5,175 nt of DNA, taken from NCBI GenBank assembly GCA_002498985.1, contig DAJO01000020.1, forward strand, positions 6,566-11,740, read 5' to 3'. Below are positions 1-5,175 of this stretch, one piece after another (position 1 is the stretch's first letter; each line of letters opens with the position of its first letter). This stretch comes from Euryarchaeota archaeon UBA257 (GTDB lineage Archaea > Thermoplasmatota > Poseidoniia > Poseidoniales > Thalassarchaeaceae). The notes below the pieces were generated by a model that was not told the origin of the DNA, made no database searches, and worked only from the letters and a program-made list of their open reading frames with translations. A program made the translations under genes and the position numbers.

Positions 1-698
1 ACAAGTTCGGTAATTCTCTCTCTTTTAGCATCGTTTATCGTATCCAAAGCATCAATAACTTCATCGGTGATTTCTTTTTTTGAAATTATCGAAAACCCGG
101 CAGCGATGAATATCTCCTCTGTTTGTTTCATGATTTCTTCGTTTCTAAAATCAGTCCAGCAGAAATTACCTCCTTCTCTCAAAACCCGATAAACTTCACT
201 GACAAACTTGTTCATATCCCCATAACAATGTGAAGATTCTACATTATATACCGTATCAAAACTACTATCTTCAAATGGCAAATCTTGAGCGTTTCCTTCT
301 AAAAATTTTAGATTATTCTGTTCATACCAATTATTGCATAAAGATACTGCTTCCTTTGAAAAATCTACTCCAATTAAGTTGGACGGTTTCTTAGACTTGG
401 CAATCCAGCTTGCTCCTCCGCCGCGTCCGGAACCAACTTCCAATACCTGCTTATTGTTCAACTCAATATTTCTTATATTCATTTCATAAAGTTGTATGAA
501 TAATCTATAAGGTTCATCTTCTGGTTCTAAGATTGGTTTTTCTGCGTCAATATAACCATAATTCATAAATCTAAAGTCTACCTTATTGTGGGCTTTGGAA
601 ATTCGTTGATACCACCATTTCCACAATCTATTCTGTATAGAAGATGGAGAAAATTTGATTAGGGTGGCAAATATTCTAGCTGGAACACCCATCGACAT
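1..698 (-). CDS. Class I SAM-dependent methyltransferase, 3' end outside the window
   Basis: I translated this reading frame by hand: 232 residues from the ATG at 698, open to the window edge with no stop seen. Features of a Rossmann-fold methyltransferase appear in order. Motif I is VLEVGSGRGGG (residues 85-95). The acidic strand-2 end is GVDFS (110-114). These are followed by GNAQDLPF (135-142), NVESSHCY (152-159) and RVLREGG (171-177). The MNYGY segment (45-49) and the DEPYRLFIQLYE stretch (61-72) before motif I recall the subgroup containing mycobacterial phthiotriol/glycolipid O-methyltransferases, whose members are usually about 270 residues, so perhaps 40 residues are missing. It would transfer methyl from S-adenosylmethionine to a small or lipid-like acceptor; the substrate cannot be told. 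No upstream in-frame ATG exists before a stop at 722-720; an in-frame GTG at 719 lies inside the preceding gene. A second ATG at 692 is an alternative start. It is the last gene seen in a tight minus-strand cluster. Confidence 0.9.
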   Translation of the reverse strand, partial: MSMGVPARIFATLIKFSPSSIQNRLWKWWYQRISKAHNKVDFRFMNYGYIDAEKPILEPEDEPYRLFIQLYEMNIRNIELNNKQVLEVGSGRGGGASWIAKSKKPSNLIGVDFSKEAVSLCNNWYEQNNLKFLEGNAQDLPFEDSSFDTVYNVESSHCYGDMNKFVSEVYRVLREGGNFCWTDFRNEEIMKQTEEIFIAAGFSIISKKEITDEVIDALDTINDAKRERITEL

Positions 699-701
699 TC
701 T

Positions 702-706
702 GTCAC
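702..706 (-). promoter_or_regulatory. Shine-Dalgarno of the methyltransferase gene
   Basis: GGTGA lies four bases before the ATG at 698 and directly abuts the TAG stop of the redoxin gene. It matches the anti-Shine-Dalgarno at the 3' end of archaeal 16S rRNA. The placement supports the start at 698 rather than 692 and suggests the two genes are translated from one message. Confidence 0.6.
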
Positions 707-1276
707 CTAAACTTTCCACTTAACCGAACACCCAATACTTTGAGTTCTAGGTTCCGAAATTTCTTTTCCGGATACCAATGAGTCAATTGCATCAGAAAGT
801 TCTGAAGTTGTGGCATGGGCCGGGTCTCTTGGAGAATCATCAAGCCTACCTCTGTAAACCACTGTACCCGATGCATTTACGAAATAAAATTCTGGAGTTC
901 TTTCAGCACCATAAAGTGTTGCAATAGATTGATCGGCGTCGTGTAAATAAGCGTATGTCATACCTTTAGATGCTCTTTTTACCATATTAGGCCAAGAGTC
1001 AGACTCGTAATTAACCGGGTCATTGGAATTAATTCCGATAAAGCCAATATTATTCTCTCTAGCCTTGGCAGCTATTTTTTCAATTCTAGATTCGGAACCT
1101 ACAACATACGGGCAGTGGTTACAAGTGAAAGTTATTATCGCCCCATTACTGCCCATTATTTCAGTTAATGATAATATGTCGGAATCGAGATTTTTATTGG
1201 CATTAGGTAATTGAAAAAACGGGGCTTGTTGTCCTGGCTCTATTCCAAGTGATGTAGGCATATACGATGCTAACAT
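707..1276 (-). CDS. Thioredoxin-fold redoxin (peroxiredoxin-like, AhpC/TSA superfamily)
   Basis: A 189-residue protein with no signal peptide or membrane segment, so probably cytosolic. The start of the redoxin domain reads GQQAPFFQLPNA (residues 15-26). The redox centre is TFTCNHCPYV (49-58) with cysteines 52 and 55 in a CxxC arrangement. The cis-proline loop follows as ERTPEFYFV, and the protein ends in SIGCSVKWKV with a third cysteine at 183. The CNHCPYV motif and the terminal IGCS-KW signature are typical of the PRX-like/thioredoxin family often annotated only as redoxin-domain protein. It probably carries out thiol-disulfide exchange or peroxide reduction; the substrate is unknown. It starts 10 bases after the TPR gene stop and ends 8 bases before the methyltransferase. 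The start is uncertain: ATG 1276 is used here, but ATG 1261 would give MPTSLGIEPG and fits the family equally well. Neither has a strong ribosome site. Confidence 0.9.
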   Translation of the reverse strand: MLASYMPTSLGIEPGQQAPFFQLPNANKNLDSDILSLTEIMGSNGAIITFTCNHCPYVVGSESRIEKIAAKARENNIGFIGINSNDPVNYESDSWPNMVKRASKGMTYAYLHDADQSIATLYGAERTPEFYFVNASGTVVYRGRLDDSPRDPAHATTSELSDAIDSLVSGKEISEPRTQSIGCSVKWKV

Positions 1277-1286
1277 GCTGTATTGT

Positions 1287-3587
1287 TCAACCCTTTGGAT
1301 AAATCCTCTGCTTCATGTTTTCTTGTCTATCGACCGATTCTTGGAGTCTTCTTCTAGCTAATCTATGCTCGGGGTCTATATCGAGAACTTTTCTCCATGC
1401 AATAACAGAAGAATTTACGTCTTCTCCGTCGTGTAGAATGGCTGCGATTCTCAGTCTAGCATCGATATGTTTCTTGTCATACCTTGCTGCTGCTTCGAAG
1501 TCGGATTTCGCTTCCTCTATTCTTCCAAAGTCGAGATATAGTAATCCTCTTTGGTACCATGCTTCGGAATGATTAGGATTAAATCGAATTGCGTCATTCA
1601 GTGGTCTTTCTGCCTGTTCTGACTTGTCCATAGCAATCATACAAGCACCTAAGTGTACAAGCGCCATAATATGCTCTGGATCTTGTGATAGTAGTCTGCG
1701 TAATTCACTTTCAGCCTCTTTCCAATCTCCAAGATTCATTAATATTTCAGAACGCCTTAGCCTTGCAAGATTAAATTCGGGGGCCATTTCAATAAGTGAG
1801 TTTGCGTCATCAAGAGCGGTTACTAAGTCATCCGCTAATAGTGATGCAGAACACCTATTCAATCTAGCCCTAATATGATTAGGCTCGGTTTCAAGAACCT
1901 TTGAGAAAAATGACTTAGCCTCAATAAAACGATTCTGCCTCGCTGCAATCATACCTCTAATGAAAGGAATCGAAGGGTGATTTCTAATATTAGTCGATGC
2001 TTCAGAAACTAACGCGTTAGCCTGATCTAATTTACCCATTTCTAAACATAAATGGGCTTCTTCCAAAGATATCGATGGGTGATCAGGGATTAGTCTTCTT
2101 GCCCTTACTAGAGCGACTTCTGCCTCTTTGATTGACCCTTGATATCGTAATGCACGTGACCTACCAAGCCAAGCTAAGCCCGACTCTCTATCTTTCTCTA
2201 TAGCAGAATCAAAAGAAATTGTTGCATCTAATAATAAAATGTGATCTTGCTCGCCAGTCCTGTCTCTATGCTCGTCGGCAGCTAATAGATGTAGACGGCC
2301 TTGCATAACATGCAAAGATGCGCTTTCCCAAGATTCCGTAGGTGCTTCTTCCAATACTCTCTTTGACCAATCAATAGCACCTGCTCGGAATAAAACTAGA
2401 CTCAATCGACCTCGGACTTCTGCATCATTTGGATTAATTTCTAACCATTCTTCTAAAACTGCTCTGGCTGAATCTAACTTTCCTTCATTTTCGAGTATTT
2501 CACTCTCAAGGAGTACTGTGTATTCACCTAAACCCGATGCTCGACGTATTGCTTGAAGAGCTTCTTTCGATTGATTCTCACCAGCAGCTAATAATTTCGC
2601 TTTCATTAACCAAGCTTCGGAATTAGCATTATCAAGATATAAGGCTCTTTCAATGGATTCTAAGGCCGGTCTGATTTCTCCTAATTGGAGTAATTTAGAA
2701 GACTTAGATACCCATCCTTCCGATGTAGACGGTTCTTTGAGGTGTGGATTTATCTGATTTTGTGCATTATTTGCCCTATCTATAATATTTGAAATTTCAT
2801 TATCTGCTTCAGATAACTGAAAATCAACACCTAAGGCGTTTAATCTCTTAATATTTCGATTCAAACGTTCATCTTCACTTCCGGAAAGCAATATTGCTTG
2901 TTCTTTTAATACATCTACATCATCCGGGTTAATTGCAATCAAACGCTCTAATGTTCTATCTAAAGAGTCAAGATCAGCCTCATCTCTTTGTATCGATGCC
3001 AAGGATAAGAGAATGGAGGAGCTTTCAGGAGAGAGTAAATTTGCTCTACGATAGAAATCTGTAGCTCTATCGAACTTTCCTGATTCATGAAATAACTCAC
3101 CTAAGCCTCTTTGTTCATCGCCATTAAGTTCTAAATCTTCAGATTTCATTTCCGCTTCGGTAAGAATTGCATCCAGCCTTAGTACTAAAGGAATAATTCC
3201 TGGCAATATATTTTCACTCCCTTCGGTTTCTGAATCATTCAAGTAATTAGAAAGAATCGATCTTGCTGCATGGGTTGCTATAGCGCAAGACTCGCTGGAA
3301 CTGATAGTTACATCCTGCTCAAAAAGTAATGATTCTGCAGATTCTAGAGATTTATGGACCGATAATAATTCATGGACTTCTGGTGTTTCTCCTAGAATCG
3401 TATCTACACCTCTTGAAAGTAAATCTAGGCGATTAGAAGTACTAGCTAAATTACCCTGTAAATTACCAAGTTTGGTGCGCATTTCGTCTCGCTGTCTTAA
3501 TACAGATTGGTGACGTAACCATAGAGTCGCTAACGCAATTCCAACCAAGCCATACAACGCTAGAATTATCGACGTCGACTGCTCCAT
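1287..3587 (-). CDS. Membrane-anchored tetratricopeptide-repeat (TPR) protein
   Basis: A 766-residue protein. Residues 7-24 form one hydrophobic segment, followed by basic residues (R25, R30, R33), so by the positive-inside rule the long C-terminal part should face the cytoplasm. A likely short coiled coil (about 30-60) and an acidic stretch follow. From about residue 160 to 745 the protein is mostly helical repeats with the TPR pattern. Clear examples are GLGELFHESGKFDRA (about 161), a repeat around W326, one around W473, one near 540-572, and the canonical AWYQRGLLYLDFGRIEEA around W677. The region around 245-290 fits the pattern poorly and may be a linker. TPR proteins are scaffolds for protein-protein contacts; no catalytic motif is visible and no specific partner can be named. 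The ATG at 3587 has no Shine-Dalgarno in front of it. The gene begins a close cluster with the redoxin and methyltransferase, 102 bases after dnaG. Confidence 0.88.
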   Translation of the reverse strand: MEQSTSIILALYGLVGIALATLWLRHQSVLRQRDEMRTKLGNLQGNLASTSNRLDLLSRGVDTILGETPEVHELLSVHKSLESAESLLFEQDVTISSSESCAIATHAARSILSNYLNDSETEGSENILPGIIPLVLRLDAILTEAEMKSEDLELNGDEQRGLGELFHESGKFDRATDFYRRANLLSPESSSILLSLASIQRDEADLDSLDRTLERLIAINPDDVDVLKEQAILLSGSEDERLNRNIKRLNALGVDFQLSEADNEISNIIDRANNAQNQINPHLKEPSTSEGWVSKSSKLLQLGEIRPALESIERALYLDNANSEAWLMKAKLLAAGENQSKEALQAIRRASGLGEYTVLLESEILENEGKLDSARAVLEEWLEINPNDAEVRGRLSLVLFRAGAIDWSKRVLEEAPTESWESASLHVMQGRLHLLAADEHRDRTGEQDHILLLDATISFDSAIEKDRESGLAWLGRSRALRYQGSIKEAEVALVRARRLIPDHPSISLEEAHLCLEMGKLDQANALVSEASTNIRNHPSIPFIRGMIAARQNRFIEAKSFFSKVLETEPNHIRARLNRCSASLLADDLVTALDDANSLIEMAPEFNLARLRRSEILMNLGDWKEAESELRRLLSQDPEHIMALVHLGACMIAMDKSEQAERPLNDAIRFNPNHSEAWYQRGLLYLDFGRIEEAKSDFEAAARYDKKHIDARLRIAAILHDGEDVNSSVIAWRKVLDIDPEHRLARRRLQESVDRQENMKQRIYPKG

Positions 3588-3649
3588 CCATTGGGAGCGG
3601 GAATGTAGGACTTTTGATGGCTTCTACTGTTGAGTAGCTTTACAACGGC

Positions 3650-3658
3650 TTTTTTAAA
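3650..3658 (-). promoter_or_regulatory. Candidate TATA box for the TPR-redoxin-methyltransferase unit
   Basis: On the minus strand this reads TTTAAAAAA, close to the archaeal TATA consensus. A start of transcription about 25 bases downstream, near 3629, would leave a leader of roughly 40 bases before the ATG at 3587. The box lies in the gap after dnaG, so it could drive the downstream genes independently. AT-rich DNA produces such matches by chance. Confidence 0.4.
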
Positions 3659-3666
3659 GTAATTAA

Positions 3667-3687
3667 TTTTAGCCAATTGGGTTAAAA
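3667..3687. repeat. Near-perfect palindrome centred on CCAATTGG
   Basis: The perfect 8-base palindrome CCAATTGG (3673-3680) is flanked by TTTTA (3667-3671) and its complement TAAAA (3683-3687), with a 1-versus-2 base offset between the arms. It starts three bases after the dnaG stop codon and ends about nine bases before the TATA-like box of the TPR gene. It could be an operator for a dimeric regulator, or part of a dnaG transcript end. No run of five or more T follows on the minus strand, so a classical terminator is not supported. Confidence 0.4.
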
Positions 3688-3689
3688 TC

Positions 3690-4859
3690 TTACATGTCAG
3701 ACGCTGAGTAAGCCTGTACTCCGGATTTTCTAGTTACTTTTCCAACTGAAGATGCTACGACGCTATCGATACCAGCGCCAGCCGCTAAGGTGAAAATTCT
3801 ATCTGTTACTTTTCCGGCAAAAACGAGACCTTTTGCTCCCTCAGATTCTGCAAGCTTTGTTTCCAAAGAACTAGCTCCAATTGGTTCGCTACCAGACCCG
3901 TCTTCATTTACAATAACTGCTTGGTTTCTTTTCAAGCCCTCTAACATTCCTGCCCAGCCTTTGATTTCTTCGGGTGCTTCGAGAATTTCTTCTCCACGGC
4001 CTACAGCAGCATCATCTTCTTTCGCTAAATCTGATTGTATACGAGAAACTACTTTGTTTGCGAGTTCTTTCTGTCCTAGACATTTAGTGATTACTTTTCC
4101 TTCTAGATGCTCAACTTCACGGCTTTGAGGTGCTAAAGCAACATGTGTTAATGATTTACCTAATTTGCCGCTAAGTTCCATTAACAAAAGTTTTCCGCCT
4201 CTGTCACCATCGACGAAGGCAGTGACTGTGGTTTTCGATTTAGCAAGTGTTACCAATTCGTCTTGTATTCCAGAACCCATTGTTGCTATAGCGTTTTTAA
4301 TCCCAAACTTTAGTAAATTTCTAACGTCATTTCGTCCTTCAACAATTATAATTGCACTGCTGTCTGAAACTTTTGGTCCTGCTGTCATTCCAGAAATATC
4401 TTTCTCAGTATCCAAAGTTAGTACTGAACGTACTTCTTCTAATATGTTCTTAGATTCATCTTGACCTGAGTTTACCATGTTCAATAATAGTGCCTTAGCA
4501 CGATCAATCACATTTTCTCGCTTTGCAGACCTGATATTCTCAATTGCTTTGACCTTGATAACTGCCTTGCATGGGCCTATTCGATCTATTGTTTCTAATG
4601 CTGCGCCGATGACTGCCGTACTAACCTGATCAATAGAAGAAGATAGTGAGATTTCTCCTTGCACTTTCCCCTTGTTCTGATTCAGTGTTACATCGACATG
4701 CCCGATACGGCCTGTTCTTTGTAATTTTCTAAGTTGTAACTGGTCTCCCAAAAGACCCTCGGTTTGACCAAATATGGCCCCTACGACGTCTTTTCTGGCG
4801 ACTGTGCCGTCACAACGAATTGTTGCGTGTATGATATATTTTCCTTCTGTATTTGACAT
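3690..4859 (-). CDS. dnaG: Archaeal DnaG (TOPRIM-domain primase / exosome-associated protein)
   Basis: A 389-residue protein of full family length. The archaeal N-terminal domain shows VVGAIFGQTEGLLGD (residues 25-39), RTGRIG (48-53) and ALETIDRIGPC (87-97). The TOPRIM domain has IIIVEGRNDV with the catalytic-type Glu174, then AFVDGDRGG with Asp217 and Asp219, the metal-binding triad. Next comes EVEHLEGK, and a conserved C-terminal region ends in VTRKSGVQAYSASDM. In characterised archaea DnaG can synthesise RNA primers in vitro, but it is mainly known as a stable subunit of the RNA-degrading exosome; replication priming is done by PriS/PriL. The start at 4859 is chosen over the in-frame ATG at 4907 because homologues begin near KYIIHATI and because AAGGA precedes 4859 at proper spacing. 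The extra 16 codons would fall in the repeat-rich leader. Confidence 0.96.
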   Translation of the reverse strand: MSNTEGKYIIHATIRCDGTVARKDVVGAIFGQTEGLLGDQLQLRKLQRTGRIGHVDVTLNQNKGKVQGEISLSSSIDQVSTAVIGAALETIDRIGPCKAVIKVKAIENIRSAKRENVIDRAKALLLNMVNSGQDESKNILEEVRSVLTLDTEKDISGMTAGPKVSDSSAIIIVEGRNDVRNLLKFGIKNAIATMGSGIQDELVTLAKSKTTVTAFVDGDRGGKLLLMELSGKLGKSLTHVALAPQSREVEHLEGKVITKCLGQKELANKVVSRIQSDLAKEDDAAVGRGEEILEAPEEIKGWAGMLEGLKRNQAVIVNEDGSGSEPIGASSLETKLAESEGAKGLVFAGKVTDRIFTLAAGAGIDSVVASSVGKVTRKSGVQAYSASDM

Positions 4860-4865
4860 AATAAT

Positions 4866-4870
4866 TCCTT
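4866..4870 (-). promoter_or_regulatory. Shine-Dalgarno that sets the dnaG start
   Basis: AAGGA lies six bases before the ATG at 4859 (minus strand AAAGGAATTATTATG). No similar site precedes the alternative ATG at 4907. It lies outside the stems proposed further upstream, so those stems would not mask it directly. Confidence 0.65.
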
Positions 4871-4883
4871 TCCGGTTTTCGGC

Positions 4884-4973
4884 CCAACTAGAGGGTTTCA
4901 CCCCCAATTACCTAGTAGGTTTCTGGGTTGGATGGGCGCAAAACGCCCGCGAGTGTGGCTGATTACCAACTAG
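4884..4973 (-). promoter_or_regulatory. Candidate structured dnaG leader with two competing stems
   Basis: This is described on the minus strand, the sense of dnaG. CTAGTTGG occurs twice (4973-4966 and 4891-4884). Between them sits CCTACTAG (4919-4912), which is complementary to either copy except for one U-U mismatch. Pairing with the distal copy extends by one more pair (4965 with 4920), giving eight pairs. Pairing with the dnaG-proximal copy gives seven pairs and encloses a small GGGT-GAA-ACCC hairpin (4903-4893). Only one of the two stems can form at a time. A third option pairs GTTGG (4970-4966) with CCAAC (4931-4927) around the GGGCG/CGCCC hairpin. I do not recognise a known riboswitch class here. 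The plus strand has the same symmetry, but the mismatch there is the less tolerated A-A. Confidence 0.4.
4934..4948. repeat. GC-rich hairpin GGGCG-loop-CGCCC
   Basis: GGGCG (4934-4938) and CGCCC (4944-4948) are perfect complements around a 5-base loop (TTTTG on the minus strand). It is the most GC-rich element of the dnaG leader and lies between the distal CTAGTTGG copy and its partner. There is no T-run after it on either strand, so it is not a factor-free terminator. It probably forms one arm of the leader RNA fold. Confidence 0.5.
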
Positions 4974-4995
4974 TGCCCGCAGTTACACCCTTCAT
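4963..4995 (-). CDS. Possible leader peptide ORF upstream of dnaG (MKGVTAGTSW)
   Basis: Ten codons plus TAA, starting at ATG 4995. Five bases upstream is AGGAG (5005-5001), a stronger Shine-Dalgarno than those of most genes in this window. The last codons, ACT AGT TGG TAA, lie on the distal CTAGTTGG repeat, so a ribosome finishing this ORF would cover that repeat. The peptide has no recognisable homology and only one Trp, so it is not a classical amino-acid attenuator. An ORF this short can easily arise by chance, and transcription must begin upstream of 5005 for the ribosome site to be present. Confidence 0.25.
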   Translation of the reverse strand: MKGVTAGTSW

Positions 4996-5000
4996 GAAGG
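4989..5000. repeat. Perfect 12-base palindrome CCTTCATGAAGG
   Basis: Every base of this 12-mer is self-complementary. On the minus strand its centre contains the ATG of the possible leader peptide. As DNA it could be a dimeric repressor site in the divergent promoter region; as RNA it has no room for a loop unless the inner bases stay unpaired. Confidence 0.5.
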
Positions 5001-5018
5001 CTCCTATGAATATAGGGG
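5001..5018. repeat. Inverted repeat CTCCTAT / ATAGGGG
   Basis: The arms (5001-5007 and 5012-5018) enclose the 4-base loop GAAT. As plus-strand RNA all seven positions pair, including one G-U. As minus-strand RNA one position is a C-A mismatch, and the leader Shine-Dalgarno AGGAG falls inside the 3' arm. It abuts the 12-base palindrome without a gap. Confidence 0.45.
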
Positions 5019-5021
5019 AAT

Positions 5022-5035
5022 TATCAATAATATCA
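5022..5035. promoter_or_regulatory. AT-rich candidate promoter core between divergent genes
   Basis: TATCAATAATATCA on the plus strand, or TGATATTATTGATA on the minus, is the most AT-rich stretch of the divergent region and carries TATA-like matches on both strands. As a dnaG promoter it would place the start of transcription near 5003, with a leader of about 140 bases containing the repeats. As a promoter for the plus-strand gene it would start near 5055. No B-recognition element is clear on either side. Confidence 0.25.
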
Positions 5036-5077
5036 CATGATGATAGAGATTAAGTCATAGAACCGTTGACGAAGTTC

Positions 5078-5175
5078 ATGGTTGAACCCTCCTCGGATAG
5101 GCGAGTAGTTTTTCGAGGAGTCGTCAGTCTTGCCCTCAATGATGGAAACCTTACATTTGGTGAAAAGAGATTGAT
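5078..5175 (+). CDS. 5' end of a divergent gene, function unknown
   Basis: From the ATG at 5078 the frame stays open for 32 codons to the window edge. The translation begins MVEPSSDRRVVFRGVVSL and continues ALNDGNLTFGEKRL. It looks like real coding sequence: an amphipathic helix followed by an ALxDGxLTxxEKxL pattern, seen in small helical domains such as TerB-like or EF-hand-like proteins. With only the N-terminus visible the family cannot be named. No clear Shine-Dalgarno precedes it; an in-frame TTG at 5066 is a less likely start and a stop lies at 5051. It faces away from dnaG, sharing the 218-base region between them. Confidence 0.6.
   Translation, partial: MVEPSSDRRVVFRGVVSLALNDGNLTFGEKRL

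Noticed and set aside
1023..1214. Plus-strand ORF of 63 residues inside the redoxin gene
   Set aside because: It is antisense to a well-supported gene, hydrophobic in an unstructured way and without a recognisable motif; a shadow frame.
1315..1878. Two plus-strand ORFs antisense to the TPR gene (1315-1572 and 1624-1878)
   Set aside because: They mirror Ser/Leu-rich complements of repeat codons and lack ribosome sites or motifs.
3790..4464. Two plus-strand ORFs antisense to dnaG (3790-4128 and 4165-4464)
   Set aside because: The minus-strand frame encodes the conserved TOPRIM and C-terminal regions of DnaG; these are shadows.
4860..4907. Sixteen-codon N-terminal extension of DnaG from ATG 4907
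   Set aside because: Homologues begin near KYIIHAT, and the Shine-Dalgarno AAGGA favours ATG 4859; the extension would lie in the leader repeats.
4774..4962. Plus-strand ORF of 62 residues running through the dnaG start and leader
   Set aside because: Antisense to the dnaG N-terminus and across the inverted repeats, with no protein-like pattern.
4903..4988. Possible tRNA on the minus strand (D-loop-like AGTTGGTA and a TTT anticodon-like loop)
   Set aside because: The D loop would be too long, no GGTTC T-arm follows, and no acceptor stem can be closed.
5037..5060. ATGATGA box-C-like motif and a seven-codon ORF
   Set aside because: No CTGA box D follows within range for a C/D guide RNA, and the tiny ORF has no ribosome site.
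5089..5120. CTCCTCG/CGAGGAG inverted repeat with a T-run in the loop, terminator-like
   Set aside because: It falls inside the open plus-strand reading frame starting at 5078; the T-run precedes rather than follows the main stem.

Overview
The window comes from an archaeon. The clearest marker is a complete archaeal-type DnaG (short archaeal N-terminal domain, then a TOPRIM domain with VEG and DGD motifs) rather than the zinc-finger bacterial form. The DNA looks AT-rich by eye, and the proteins are rich in Asp, Glu and Ser. That combination would suit a marine planktonic euryarchaeote such as Poseidoniales/Marine Group II, but this placement is an inference and has not been tested by any search.

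Layout: four genes lie on the minus strand and read right to left: dnaG (4859-3690), a large membrane-anchored TPR protein (3587-1287), a thioredoxin-fold/peroxiredoxin-like protein (1276-707) and a class I SAM-dependent methyltransferase cut by the left edge (698-1). The last three are separated by only 10 and 8 bases and look like one transcription unit. A 102-base gap between dnaG and the TPR gene holds a near-perfect palindrome and a TATA-like box, so the TPR-redoxin-methyltransferase unit may have its own promoter. At the right edge a divergent plus-strand gene of unknown function begins at 5078 and runs out of the window.

The 218 bases between dnaG and the divergent gene (4860-5077) are the most unusual part. 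They are visibly richer in GC than the genes and dense in inverted repeats. Read as the dnaG mRNA leader, they hold two copies of CTAGTTGG flanking one near-complementary CCTACTAG, so two mutually exclusive stems are possible. A 10-codon ORF with a good Shine-Dalgarno ends exactly on the first copy. This resembles an attenuator or RNA switch, but the evidence is sequence pattern only.

Functional reading: DnaG belongs to RNA processing/replication. The downstream trio (TPR scaffold at the membrane, CxxC redox protein, lipid/small-molecule-type methyltransferase) has no pathway that can be named from the sequence alone.
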